From NCBI RefSeq assembly GCF_900104695.1, contig NZ_FNSW01000002.1:1-64000 (forward strand): a DNA stretch of 64,000 bases, given 5' to 3'. Shown one piece after another: positions 25,646 through 35,040 of this stretch. Each line of letters opens with the position of its first letter. The first letter of the stretch is position 1. The notes under the pieces are model-generated. The model saw only the letters and a list, made by a program, of their open reading frames with translations, did no database searches and was not told where the DNA came from. The position numbers and the translations under genes are program-made. This DNA is from Paenibacillus sp. GP183 (GTDB taxonomy: Bacteria > Bacillota > Bacilli > Paenibacillales > NBRC-103111).

Positions 25646-26398
25646 ATGCCATTAAAAACTACTAATGCCTTAAAAGAAATGAGTTGGACCACTTTTGTTG
25701 AAAGAAAAAAAGAAACGAATCTGGTCATTATTCCTTCCGGCGCTTTTGAAGTGTACGGACATCATTTACCGCTGGGGTCGGATACGCTGGTTGCTGTGAA
25801 GCTTGCTGAATTGGTAGCAGAGCGTGTAAATGCAATTATTGGACCTACGTTCGAAGTGGGAGATTCAACTGCCTTATATGACTTTCCTGGTACAATAACG
25901 ATAAAACCGGAAAGCTTCAAAGCTTATATGATGGACACTGTTGTGAGTCTTCAAAAATGGGGATTTAAAGATTTTCTATTCATAAATTCACATATGGGAA
26001 ACGTTCCTATGGTCAATCAAATCTCTCTTTACATTCAAGAGGATGAACAAAGCCGTTGTTCTCAAATTGATTTCTGGCGTTTTCTGAAGCAGCATGATGC
26101 CGGAATTATAGAAACTGGAGAATCGGCTCATGGCCATGCCAGCGAGGCAGGGACATCTGTGATGCTGTACCTGTATCCCGAGCTTACTGATACCAGTAAA
26201 TGGGTGCATGAACCGATTAAAATAGTCGACGACTTTGCTGACATTATTAAATATCCCAAGTTTAATACCCTTACGAATTCCGGAACGATTGGCAATGCAA
26301 CCATGGGGACGCGGGAAAAGGGAGAAGCTTTGGTTCAAAGGTCTGTTGATCGAATTGTTCAATTTTTGTTGGATAAGTGGGGGTATTCCAGTCGTTAA
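25646..26398 (+). CDS. Creatininase-family amidohydrolase with an altered metal site
   Basis: 250 residues; GAAGGAG precedes the ATG. The creatininase fold is clear from GAFEVYGHHLPLGSD near the start, NSHMGN, and HASEAGTS. In the family, Glu34, His36, Asp45, His120 and Glu122 bind the metals. Here Glu35, Asp46 and His116 are kept, but the position of His36 is Tyr37 (EVYG instead of EQHG). The second homologue at 27397 keeps all of them. The substrate is probably a cyclic or linear amide feeding the pathway, but this copy may be altered in activity or act as a partner subunit (inference). Confidence 0.85.
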   Translation: MPLKTTNALKEMSWTTFVERKKETNLVIIPSGAFEVYGHHLPLGSDTLVAVKLAELVAERVNAIIGPTFEVGDSTALYDFPGTITIKPESFKAYMMDTVVSLQKWGFKDFLFINSHMGNVPMVNQISLYIQEDEQSRCSQIDFWRFLKQHDAGIIETGESAHGHASEAGTSVMLYLYPELTDTSKWVHEPIKIVDDFADIIKYPKFNTLTNSGTIGNATMGTREKGEALVQRSVDRIVQFLLDKWGYSSR

Positions 26399-26463
26399 AA
26401 AGACATTAATGTCGTTAATGTATTATTGAAATTTCATATAAACTGAATGCCGGAGGAGATCCC

Positions 26464-27372
26464 GTGTCGACAATCATTGTTCATGGTAGCGTGGAAACAA
26501 GTGAGGCATCCCCGTTTATCGAAGGCTTAAAGAAAGGTGCTCTTAAAGGTTATGCTAAACTGATCGAAGGTCGTTTGAAAGCAATTGAAGCGGCTGTTAA
26601 TGAGCTTGAAGACAATCCGCTTTTTAATGCCGGACTGGGATCCGTTTTGAATAGAGACGGTTTTGTGGAAGTAGACGGATCCATTATGAACGGAGAAACC
26701 GGGAAGTTTTCGGCAGTTGCTGCGATGCCGCAAACAAGGTATGCCATTAGCGTCGCTTATCATTTGCTGGAAGAATCCGATCATGTTCTGTTAGCCGGTT
26801 CGGGGGCAGCCATATTTGCTCGGGAGAAAGGGATTCCATTAGATAATTGCATTAGCAGCGAGCAGCTTGAATCCTGGAAACTGGCACGCAAAATGTTGGA
26901 TGAAGGGAAGAAGTTGGATTTCAGTTTATATACCGGAATAAAGAAAGAGACCGATACGGTCGGCTGTATCATCTGCGACGATAATGGAAAGCTGGCTGCA
27001 GGCTCTTCTACCGGAGGTTCATTCATGAAGCTGCCCGGAAGGGTGGGAGATACTCCCATCATCGGAGGAGGGATTTATTCATCCGATCAATCGGCAGTTG
27101 TGTGTACAGGTAAAGGTGAAGCCTTTATTCAGACATTAACGGCAAAATTTGTTGACGATCAGATCCGGTTGGGCAAACATCCCCAGGATGTTGCCGAAGA
27201 GGCGATTGAACGCATGACGCGTCTAACAGGTGAAACGGGCGGCTTGATTGTGGTTGATGCCTTGGAACGTATTGGAATCTTTCACAATTGCAATTCGTTT
27301 CCTGTAGTGGTTGTGGTAGACGGAGAGGTTAAAAATATAATCAATAACCGCATGATCAGTCAGCAGCTGTAA
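26464..27372 (+). CDS. Isoaspartyl peptidase / plant-type L-asparaginase (Ntn-hydrolase)
   Basis: 302 residues from GTG with GGAGGAG upstream. N-terminal features of the family are ALEAAVNELEDNPLFNAG-like (here AIEAAVNELEDNPLFNAG). The self-cleavage site and nucleophile is Thr165 in TDTVG, followed by GSSTGG and GGGIYSSD. The precursor would cut itself into alpha and beta chains. These enzymes hydrolyse beta-aspartyl (iso-linked) dipeptides and asparagine. In an operon for methylaspartate breakdown it could release beta-methylaspartate from iso-linked peptides (inference). Slightly shorter N-terminus than many homologues. Confidence 0.88.
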   Translation: MSTIIVHGSVETSEASPFIEGLKKGALKGYAKLIEGRLKAIEAAVNELEDNPLFNAGLGSVLNRDGFVEVDGSIMNGETGKFSAVAAMPQTRYAISVAYHLLEESDHVLLAGSGAAIFAREKGIPLDNCISSEQLESWKLARKMLDEGKKLDFSLYTGIKKETDTVGCIICDDNGKLAAGSSTGGSFMKLPGRVGDTPIIGGGIYSSDQSAVVCTGKGEAFIQTLTAKFVDDQIRLGKHPQDVAEEAIERMTRLTGETGGLIVVDALERIGIFHNCNSFPVVVVVDGEVKNIINNRMISQQL

Positions 27373-27396
27373 ACTAATTCAATCAGAGGAGAGGGA

Positions 27397-28155
27397 ATGG
27401 AAATGGCGTATATCGGATCAAAAATGACAGGTAATCAGTATAATCAGGCTAAAATTGATAAGGTTATTTTCGGTGTGGGTGCATTCGAAAACCACGGATA
27501 CCACATGCCGTTTGGCACGGATGCTTTAATTTCCAATGGATTGGCGGAAAGAGTTGCGGAACGGGTCGACGATTTAATGGTTATTCCTCCTATTAATTAC
27601 GGATTCAGCGCTCATTATAATAAATTGCCTTTTGTCGTAAGCCTGCAGCCTGAAACGATTACGAGTGTCATTAAAGAAGTTCTTCAAGAGGTTATCCGCA
27701 ATGGCATCAAAAAAATCATCATCATTAACGGGCACGATGGAAATATCGCTCCGATTGAATTGGCTGCGCGTGCGGTAAAGGTTCAGTATCCGGATGTAGT
27801 CATCGCCAGTTTAAACGACTGGTGGGTAGCCGCCGGGAAAATGATTCCACCGGGAACGTTTGAAGTATGGGACGGTATGGGTCATGCAGGCGAAGGGGAA
27901 ACGTCGATGGGGCTTGCCTTATTTCCCGAGCTGATGCAAATGGAACATGCCAAAGGTGTTGTGCCCAAGCTTCCGGGGCATGTCGATATCAAATGGCGCT
28001 TTGAAGAATTGACGGATACCGGCGCAAGCGGCGACCCCAGTGTAGGAACAGTGGAAAAAGGAAAGCTGCTTGAGAAAGCTGTCGTTGATGTCATGGTCAA
28101 TTTTATTAATGAGATGGATAAAAATGATTGGAAATACGGCTTGGCCCTCAAATAA
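27397..28155 (+). CDS. Creatininase-family amidohydrolase with intact metal site
   Basis: 252 residues. The ATG at 27397 lies close behind AGGAGAGGG; an ATG two codons later gives better spacing and may be the real start. Metal ligands are readable: Glu31 and His33 in FENHG, Asp42 in PFGTD, the His of INGHDGN and the Glu of GHAGEGETS. Family members open cyclic amides (creatinine) or hydrolyse formamides. This looks like the active member of the pair, the other copy having lost a ligand. Substrate unknown. Confidence 0.87.
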   Translation: MEMAYIGSKMTGNQYNQAKIDKVIFGVGAFENHGYHMPFGTDALISNGLAERVAERVDDLMVIPPINYGFSAHYNKLPFVVSLQPETITSVIKEVLQEVIRNGIKKIIIINGHDGNIAPIELAARAVKVQYPDVVIASLNDWWVAAGKMIPPGTFEVWDGMGHAGEGETSMGLALFPELMQMEHAKGVVPKLPGHVDIKWRFEELTDTGASGDPSVGTVEKGKLLEKAVVDVMVNFINEMDKNDWKYGLALK

Positions 28156-28183
28156 ACATTTTTAGCGGGAGGATGAAAGTACA

Positions 28184-28948
28184 TTGTTTAATTTAGAAGG
28201 AAAAGCGGTCATTGTAACGGGATCCGGGCGTGGAATCGGAAGGGGAGTCGCCGAATTGTTCGCGTCGCTGGGTGCAAATGTGACGATTTGTGATATTGAT
28301 GGACAGCTCGCGCAGCAATCGGCTGATTACATCCGTTCGCAAGGCTTTCAAGCGATGGCGATAGCCTGTGATGTTACGAAGCAAGACGAAGTCAAAAGCG
28401 TAGTTGAGCAAACGATCAAGGAATATGGCCGTATCGACATTCTCGTCAATAACGCCGGAATTGCAGGAAATAGAATGTTCCCCGACATCACTTTAACTGA
28501 ATGGAACCGGATGTTTGACGTACATTTAACTGGAACATTTCTATTCTCGAAAGAAGTTCTTCCCTATATGAAACGGGATGGCGGCGGAAGGATCATCAAT
28601 ATCTCCTCCAACTGGGGACAGCGCGGTGAAGCTGGCGCTGTTCATTACTCAGCGGTAAAGGCTGGAATTATCGGATTTACAAAAGCTTTGGCGCGTGAAT
28701 TAGCGCCTCACCATATTTTAGTCAACGCTGTTGCGCCCGGCCCGATAGAGACCGATATGATTGAAGATGAAGCCCGCCTTCTGGGCACGACAGCAGAAGA
28801 AATCCGCATGAATCAGGCCGCCAAAATTCCTTTGCAACGGCTGGGAACGATACGGGAAGTGGCCGTCAGCATCGCTTTTCTGGCTGGTGAGACAGGCAAT
28901 TTTTATTGCGGGCAAGTCATATCCCCCAATGGCGGAGAAGTTATATAA
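28184..28948 (+). CDS. Short-chain dehydrogenase/reductase
   Basis: 254 residues from TTG with GGGAGG upstream. Cofactor motif TGSGRGIG at residues 12-19, NNAG, the catalytic Ser-Tyr-Lys with Tyr155 and Lys159 in YSAVK, and the C-terminal NGGE. The Asp after beta-strand 2 (TICDID) suggests NAD(H) preference. It would oxidise or reduce a hydroxy/keto intermediate. Substrate unknown; paired with a second SDR 19 bp downstream. Confidence 0.9.
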   Translation: MFNLEGKAVIVTGSGRGIGRGVAELFASLGANVTICDIDGQLAQQSADYIRSQGFQAMAIACDVTKQDEVKSVVEQTIKEYGRIDILVNNAGIAGNRMFPDITLTEWNRMFDVHLTGTFLFSKEVLPYMKRDGGGRIINISSNWGQRGEAGAVHYSAVKAGIIGFTKALARELAPHHILVNAVAPGPIETDMIEDEARLLGTTAEEIRMNQAAKIPLQRLGTIREVAVSIAFLAGETGNFYCGQVISPNGGEVI

Positions 28949-28966
28949 TTCGGGAGGCGACCCTAC

Positions 28967-29749
28967 TTGGTCTTAAAGGACAAAATTTCAATTATTACGG
29001 GCGCAGGCTCAGGGATTGGCCGGGCCTCCGCCCTGCTTTTTTCCCAACAAGGCGCGACGGTTATCGTTGCCGATCTGAATGAACAAATGGGCATGGAGAC
29101 CGTTGAACTGATTAAGGGGCAAAATGGGCAGGCGGTATTTCAACAAATTAACGTGGCAGATGCGTCCGATGTGAAACGATTAATCGATTTCACTCATGGG
29201 CAATACGGGAAAATCGATATCCTTTTTAATAATGCAGGGATTGAGTATTTTACAACGATAGAAGATACGACCGAGGAAGAGTGGGACCTCACCATCGATA
29301 CCAATCTAAAAGGAGTTTTCTTAGGCTTAAAGTATGTGCTGCCCATTATGAAAAATCAACGGTACGGCAGTATTATCAATATGGCTTCCATCGCAGGTCT
29401 TGCCGCATGGCCGGGATTAGGAGTTTATTCGGCGGCCAAAGGGGGAGTCGTCCTGCTCAGCAAGGCGGCTGCGGCCGAGTACGGCAAATTCGGGATTCGG
29501 GTAAACAGCCTATGCCCCGGTTCCATCCGGACGCCTCTTTTAGAGGAACAATTTTTAGGTAAAATGAAGGATCCAGCAGCTGCTGAATTACAGCTGCTTA
29601 AACACTATCCGCTCAATCGGTTGGGATCACCCGAGGAAGTGGCTAATGCCGCCATCTTTTTGGCCAGTGATTCCGCCTCATTCGTAACAGGGCAAGCATT
29701 CGGTGTTGATGGAGGGTTGTCCTCCTTTGTCGGAGATCTGATTCAATAG
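28967..29749 (+). CDS. Short-chain dehydrogenase/reductase
   Basis: 260 residues from TTG with GGGAGG 11 nt upstream. TGAGSGIG at 11-18, VADLN after beta-2 (NAD-type acidic residue), NNAG, catalytic Tyr154 and Lys158 in YSAAK, and the usual C-terminal GVDGG. Related to but clearly different from the preceding SDR. Two SDRs in tandem suggest two redox steps or two stereoisomers of one substrate (inference). Confidence 0.9.
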   Translation: MVLKDKISIITGAGSGIGRASALLFSQQGATVIVADLNEQMGMETVELIKGQNGQAVFQQINVADASDVKRLIDFTHGQYGKIDILFNNAGIEYFTTIEDTTEEEWDLTIDTNLKGVFLGLKYVLPIMKNQRYGSIINMASIAGLAAWPGLGVYSAAKGGVVLLSKAAAAEYGKFGIRVNSLCPGSIRTPLLEEQFLGKMKDPAAAELQLLKHYPLNRLGSPEEVANAAIFLASDSASFVTGQAFGVDGGLSSFVGDLIQ

Positions 29750-29770
29750 AATTGGGGTTGGAGGGTTGCT

Positions 29771-31027
29771 ATGAAAATTGTCCAGGTTGTTTTATCGCAA
29801 GGGTACACCGGCTTTTATTTTGACGATCTGTCAGCTATCAGGCAAAATGCTGCCCAGGATGGCTTTACTTATCAGGGGATCCCCGTAACGAAAGGTTTTT
29901 CAAGCATTAGACAGGCGGGGGAAAGCATCTCCATGATGCTCATACTTGAAGATGGGCAGGTTGCCGTCGGGGATTGCGCGATGGTTCAATATCCCGGTGT
30001 CGGGGGAAGGGATCCTTTATTTTCAGCCCAAGAGTTTATGAAGGTTATCGAGCAGCACGTTTCTCCCCGTTTGATTGGCAGAGAACTGAAGTCATTTCGC
30101 GAATTGGCCGAGGAAGTGGATCATATCGAAATAGATGGAGCTCTCCTACACAGCGCCATCAGGTATGGTGCGACTCAAGCGATATTAGACGCCGTGGCCA
30201 AAGCGAAGAAAATCACGATGGCTGAAGTAATCAGGGAAGAGTACCATATAGATACGGCATTCAAAAAAGTACCCATCTTTGCCCAAACCGGCGACGACAG
30301 GTATTTAAATGTGGATAAGATGATCATGAAGGAAGTTGATGTTCTGCCACATGGATTAATTAATAATGTGAAGGAAAAGTTAGGAAGCAGTGGTGAACAT
30401 TTAAACGAATACGTACATTGGTTGAAAAACCGGATTGTGCAGCTGCGAAAAAATGAACAGTACTCACCCGTCTTACATATTGATGTTTACGGAACCATTG
30501 GACTTGCTTTTGACTATGACCTGGAGCGAATAGCCGACTATCTCCGCGAACTGGAGAAGATCGCATTTCCTTTTCCATTAAGAATCGAGAGTCCGATGGA
30601 TTGCGGAGACCGTGAAGCGCAATGGCAAAATTTAAAATCGTTAAGGTCCATATTGAAGCAAAAAGCAATACGCACCGAAATTGTTGCAGATGAATGGTGT
30701 AATACCAAAGAAGATATCTATTTATTTGTAGACCAGCAAGCGGCGGATATGATTCAGATCAAGTCGCCGGATCTGGGCGGCATTCATAATATTATCGAGT
30801 CTATCTTGTATTGCAAACAACATGGCGTAGGAGCTTATTGTGGCGGATCGTGCAATGAAACGGAAATTTCCGCGCGGATCACGACCCAAATCGCGATCGC
30901 ATGCGGAGCCGACCAGTGTTTGGCGAAGCCAGGAATGGGAGTTGACGAAGGGTACATGATCGTCAATAACGAAATGAACCGGGTTTTGGCATTATGCAAA
31001 TTAAGGGAAAATATGCAAATAACCTAA
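29771..31027 (+). CDS. mal: Methylaspartate ammonia-lyase (3-methylaspartase)
   Basis: 418 residues with GGAGGG before the ATG. An enolase-superfamily enzyme that removes ammonia from L-threo-3-methylaspartate to give mesaconate. The catalytic residues fall at exactly the positions known from clostridial enzymes: His194 (PHGLINN), Lys331 (IKSPDLGG), and magnesium ligands Asp238 (DVYG), Glu273 (RIESPMD) and Asp307 (ADEWC). The length is also typical (about 413). It is the last gene before a terminator and is the key to the operon's function. Glutamate mutase, its usual partner for glutamate fermentation, is not in the window. High confidence. Confidence 0.96.
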   Translation: MKIVQVVLSQGYTGFYFDDLSAIRQNAAQDGFTYQGIPVTKGFSSIRQAGESISMMLILEDGQVAVGDCAMVQYPGVGGRDPLFSAQEFMKVIEQHVSPRLIGRELKSFRELAEEVDHIEIDGALLHSAIRYGATQAILDAVAKAKKITMAEVIREEYHIDTAFKKVPIFAQTGDDRYLNVDKMIMKEVDVLPHGLINNVKEKLGSSGEHLNEYVHWLKNRIVQLRKNEQYSPVLHIDVYGTIGLAFDYDLERIADYLRELEKIAFPFPLRIESPMDCGDREAQWQNLKSLRSILKQKAIRTEIVADEWCNTKEDIYLFVDQQAADMIQIKSPDLGGIHNIIESILYCKQHGVGAYCGGSCNETEISARITTQIAIACGADQCLAKPGMGVDEGYMIVNNEMNRVLALCKLRENMQIT

Positions 31028-31033
31028 TATGAA

Positions 31034-31070
31034 GGGGTGATTCAGATGTCAGATGGATCACCCCCTCTTT
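31034..31070 (+). terminator. Terminator at the end of the catabolic operon
   Basis: 8-bp stem GGGGTGAT / ATCACCCC (31034-31041 and 31057-31064) followed by CTCTTT. Confidence 0.7.
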
Positions 31071-31136
31071 ATACCTCGAGGAAATCCAGGAATTCAGGAG
31101 AAGCAATCAAACTTTATCTAAGGAGAGGGTTAAATA

Positions 31137-32015
31137 ATGCGCTTTGCCACTATCAAGCTTAATGGTTCGGAAGCCAGCGCAGTCGTGACAGAAAACGGAG
31201 TCATTCCCGTGGAGACATTAAATGCAAAGTTTAATAAATCCTGGTCGACAGAGCTGTTGAAACTGTTAATGACAGGGCAGCTGGAAGAAATGAAAATCTG
31301 GTTTCAAAACGGTGGGAAGAAGGATATTACAGCAATAGCAGATGAGATGATTCCACTTGTACAAGTGAACTACGGACCACTTTACCGCCATCCGCGAAAA
31401 ATATGGGGCATCGGTCTTAATTATGTCGAGCACGCTGCAGACCTTCATGAAAAAGCACCAAGTACCGAACCCGCAAGCTTTATGAAACCGGACACGACGA
31501 TTATAGGCCCGGGCGATGAGATCCAGATTCCCGTGCAGTCCAAACGCACAACAGCCGAATCTGAACTCGGCATCATTATCGGGAAGGAATGCAAAGATGT
31601 ATCGGAAGAGGATGCCCAAAGAGTCATTGCTGGATTTACAACGATCATCGATATGACGGCTGAGGATATATTGGAAATTAATCCGAGGTATCTTACCCGC
31701 TCCAAAAGCTTCAATACATTTTTTAGTTTCGGCCCTCAGCTGGTGACGCCAGATGAAGTGGACGATGTGCTGAATTTAAACGTGTCGACTGTAATTAACG
31801 GCAGTGTTCACCGAAGAAATGTCATTTCTAACATGACATTTCGTCCCTGGTATCTGGTTTCATTCCACTCCAAAGTCATGACGCTGCTGCCGGGAGATAT
31901 CATTTCTACCGGGACTCCGGGTGCTGTCGTCATTCGGGACGGCGATGTGGTGGCATGCGATATCGATGGGTTTGAGAGTCTGGTGAATCGTGTAAAGGAT
32001 ATAAAAGCTACATAA
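31137..32015 (+). CDS. Fumarylacetoacetate hydrolase (FAH)-family protein
   Basis: 292 residues; AAGGAGAGGG precedes the ATG. The N-terminal cap is followed by the catalytic FAH domain: GIGLNYVEHAAD, FMKPDTTI, the metal-binding acidic pair in ESELGIIIGKEC, and DMTAED. The C-terminal GDIISTGTPGAV is also typical. Members hydrolyse or decarboxylate acylpyruvates, hydrate 2-oxo-pentenoates or act on ureidoglycolate. It lies behind the operon terminator, so it may be expressed separately, but distance and direction suggest the same catabolic theme. Exact substrate unknown. Confidence 0.88.
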   Translation: MRFATIKLNGSEASAVVTENGVIPVETLNAKFNKSWSTELLKLLMTGQLEEMKIWFQNGGKKDITAIADEMIPLVQVNYGPLYRHPRKIWGIGLNYVEHAADLHEKAPSTEPASFMKPDTTIIGPGDEIQIPVQSKRTTAESELGIIIGKECKDVSEEDAQRVIAGFTTIIDMTAEDILEINPRYLTRSKSFNTFFSFGPQLVTPDEVDDVLNLNVSTVINGSVHRRNVISNMTFRPWYLVSFHSKVMTLLPGDIISTGTPGAVVIRDGDVVACDIDGFESLVNRVKDIKAT

Positions 32016-32096
32016 AGAGGTAACAAATACTTGCATACCCAAAAACATCATTGTCATACTTTCCCACCCGACAAGGAAAATTGGTGTGAACAATTC

Positions 32097-32528
32097 AAAA
32101 TAAGTACTGCGGAATTTGCGGTCATGCTGATGAATAAGTTGAAGCCGCAAGGAGAAGCAGCGGCACTGACTTTCACAGACACGGCGAAGATTGGAGCTTG
32201 GGCGCAAAAAGCGGTCGCACAAGCGGTAAAAGCAGGGATTATTAAAGGCTATGAGGACGGCAGTTTCGGTCCGGATGCACAAATTACACGCGCTGAGATG
32301 GCAGTGATGCTCGCGGGCGCTTTGGGTCAGTCTAACGAAGCGAATGCCGTAACTGGCTTCACAGACGACAAGGACATTCCGGTGTGGGCGAAAGGTGCAG
32401 TGGCGGCAATTAAGAAACAAGGCCTTGTAGAAGGTAAAGGTTCAAACGCATTCGATCCTAATGGCAATACAACAAGAGCAGAAGCAGTAACGGTTCTGCT
32501 GAAATTGTTGACACAGAAGAATCAGTAA
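32097..32528 (+). pseudogene. C-terminal remnant of an S-layer-homology (SLH) protein
   Basis: From about residue KISTAEFAVML the frame encodes the end of one SLH motif and two complete ones (FTDTAKIGAWAQKAV, IKGYEDGSFGPDAQITRAEM; FTDDKDIPVWAKGAV, then NTTRAEAVTVLLKLL). The 22 codons before it (from TTG at 32031) are unrelated, and there is no signal peptide. SLH triplets anchor exported proteins to wall polymers, so this is the 3' end of a large exported protein gene that lost the rest by deletion or recombination. A strong terminator follows. Confidence 0.85.
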
Positions 32529-32564
32529 AGTAAAGGTCATCAGCACGAACTGATTGTAGATTAA

Positions 32565-32628
32565 CAAGGGTTATCCTTTAACTTTAACGGTAGAATAAAC
32601 TGTTTAAAGGATAACCCTTGTCTTATTT
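32565..32628 (+). terminator. Terminator of the SLH remnant
   Basis: 17-bp perfect arms (32565-32581 and 32604-32620) followed by TCTTATTT. Confidence 0.8.
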
Positions 32629-32730
32629 CAAATATGAAGTCTCCACTCACGTTGTGTGCTGTGTGTTGGTAGTGAGTAAGCATTGATTTAACGCCATATT
32701 TCCCTGAATGGATTTTATTGGATAGAGCAA

Positions 32731-32780
32731 GAGTAAATCGATAGGACATAATCCTATCGGTTTACTCTTTATTTTTTTTG
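32731..32780 (+). terminator. Strong intrinsic terminator
   Basis: 16-bp arms (32731-32746 and 32752-32767, one G-T pair), 5-nt loop, then TTTATTTTTTTT. Confidence 0.8.
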
Positions 32781-33949
32781 TTATCAATAGTTTTGAGTTA
32801 TTCGTTCAGTTGTTAAAGAAACTATCAGCTGGAGTCGAAATATGTTGAATCACACAATGTATAATGATAAAGTTTCGGGTACATTTCGCATTCGGCTTTT
32901 TTATTTTTCAAAAATTGTTATAAAGATTTTGGGGGGCGCTGTTTCTCCAAACCCCTCCCCATGCTCTCTGTCTTCCGCTGTATAGCTTGTTGGTGGGACG
33001 GTGAGTCAGTCTGAGCTGCGTTTACAGTTCTGGTATGGCAATTGTTCGTCCTTGCCGCTCACGGCGGCGTTGGGGTGTATTTACAGGGGGACAATAGCGC
33101 ATTCTGACGTTATCGGGAATCTAATAAAGCAATGTTAAGTTGATGCGGCTCTCGTAGAGGGGTCGTATTTTTGTTTGCGATCATTTTTTAATCGGATGGT
33201 GGTATCGTTTACTCGGATAGAGGTACGCGCCATGTCCTTAAAAAGCTGCTATAACGCTGCTTTGTTGCTGTTCTCTTGGTCGCTAATAAATTAAATAGGA
33301 ATACCTATAAAAAGGTGCTTTGCTAGGGGCTGTATAGGCATTCTAATAAAGGTGATCTCTTTAAGAAGGCAATAAATCAATACATGTACTGATGACTGTA
33401 CTAAAGTACTGATAGGCAGTAACGAGAGCTGAACACTTAAACTATATGTGGCTCTTACGCCATCGATTGTACCAAGGAGCAGGAAGCCTTGCTGCATAAG
33501 ACTTCTCGCCAGTCTCAATCGAAGAAGATGAGTTGCAGTTCCGCGAAAAACAGGCTTCCTCCGCTTCAATCCCTCAGTAGTTACTCTCATGTGAACAGTT
33601 GAATCTTCGCATTTTTTGTCATACAATTTTGTATATGGAATCAGGCTTGGTTGCAGGAGTAACAAACGTTTAGCGGCATTACCCTGCAATTTCCCATGTG
33701 CAGGGTTCAGTCCCTTTAAACTCGAACGAAAATGTTGAGTTAACTTTCGTCCGCAGGATATATTTCGGCGTGGATACACGTCTGTTGCCGTTTGAAGGGT
33801 AAAACCATGCAGACACTCGATTTTTTCATGGAGTAGGCTCGAAAACGACAAGCCACAAGTTCAATAACTACGCGACAATGGCTTCCTAAAGCGGCTGAAT
33901 TTTGGTGCAGTACATTGGTCATTTTTGCAACTGACTATTCGACCTACAG
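32781..33949. other. Gene-poor relic region before the recombinase fragment
   Basis: No convincing gene in about 1.2 kb. A GC-rich block at about 32930-33080 contains a G-run/C-run pair and a CCGCTCACGGCGG palindrome. It reads like the end of an old mobile element or an origin-type region but was not identified. A 186-codon open frame on the minus strand (33291-33851) has no plausible protein features and is treated as chance. The sequence just before 33950 breaks the recombinase frame with a stop at 33932. Confidence 0.5.
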
Positions 33950-34909
33950 TTGCGCGCTCTAGCAATTGCCAATTATCTTAACGAGAAAGGCATCCTTCCA
34001 TCCAGAAAGAATGGTCAACAATGGCATGATTCTTCTGTTCGGTTGGTGCTTTCGAATCGCCATTATACAGGAGATCTAGTCCACGGGTGTTCGAAAGTTG
34101 ATGGTAAGGATAAAATTCATCTTCAAGATAAGGGCTATAATAAACGAAAGATGATTGACGAGGGCGATTGGATTATCGTTCCTAATCACCATGAACCGCT
34201 AGTTACTAGAGAACAGTTCAAAGCCGTTCAAGAGAAGAGGCAAGAGAAGGCTGATCGGTTATATCGTGGCAGAGGGAAGAAATCGTTATTCGCTAGAGTA
34301 GCCTATTGTGCCGATTGTGGTAAGGGCATGAATTACATTCGTGTCCGCAAAGGCTATGTCTGCGGCTCCCACCATAGATCAACTGGGAAGAAATGCGCTT
34401 CCCATTTCATTGACCACGTTGAATTGAAAGAAGCAGTATTAAATGACTTGCGACAACTGTCTAGCAACGCAATGGATCGAGACTCTCTGGTGCAGAATAC
34501 CTTAAAACGAGCAAACGAGAAAATTACGGATGCTAAAGATGAATTGAATGATGTAAATAAGAAGTTAAGACTTTTGCAAAAAGATCGAATGGAGCTTGTT
34601 GATAAGCTGCTAAACAAGACGTTAGACGATGAAATTTTCAAAATGTATAATTTGGGTCTGAAGACGAAACAGGAAGCACTTGAATTAAGGGCAAGAGAAC
34701 TGGAATCTGTTGTATCCCAAGAACAGGAAAATCAAGGCTCCATACATGCGTTTCAATTGGAGATTGAACGTTTTACTCAACTGGAAATCTCAGATGAGGA
34801 AATCCTTCGAGAAGTGCTTCATCGCTTGATTGAAAGGGTAGAAGTAGCTGAGGATGGCAGTATAGACATCCATTATGATTTCAAAAATCCATTTTTAATG
34901 GGGGCTTAA
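33950..34909 (+). pseudogene. Large serine recombinase lacking its catalytic domain
   Basis: 319 codons encode the recombinase domain (ANYLNEKGILPSRKNGQQWH, then SNRHYTGDLVHG). A zinc ribbon with two Cys pairs follows (YCADCGKG, then VCGSH-KKCASHF), and then a long coiled coil (about 170-250). These are the DNA-binding parts of phage/ICE-type large serine integrases. The N-terminal resolvase domain of about 140 residues with the nucleophilic Ser is absent, and a stop lies in frame upstream. Unless the missing part is supplied elsewhere it cannot catalyse recombination. Probably the remnant of the integrase of a lost element. Confidence 0.85.
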
Positions 34910-35040
34910 ATTGCCCCCTTCCATTTTGTCAATAATAAGCATACCGCACATGTGGAGTGCGTGGATATATCGGAAGGATTGAATTATCTTGTTGTCGAAT
35001 AAGAAAAAGATAGCAAATCATCATGATAGGGGTTGTCATA

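Noticed and set aside
33291-33851. 186-codon open frame on the minus strand
   Set aside because: No ribosome binding site, composition unlike a folded protein and no motif; the region is a relic zone, so a chance frame is more likely.
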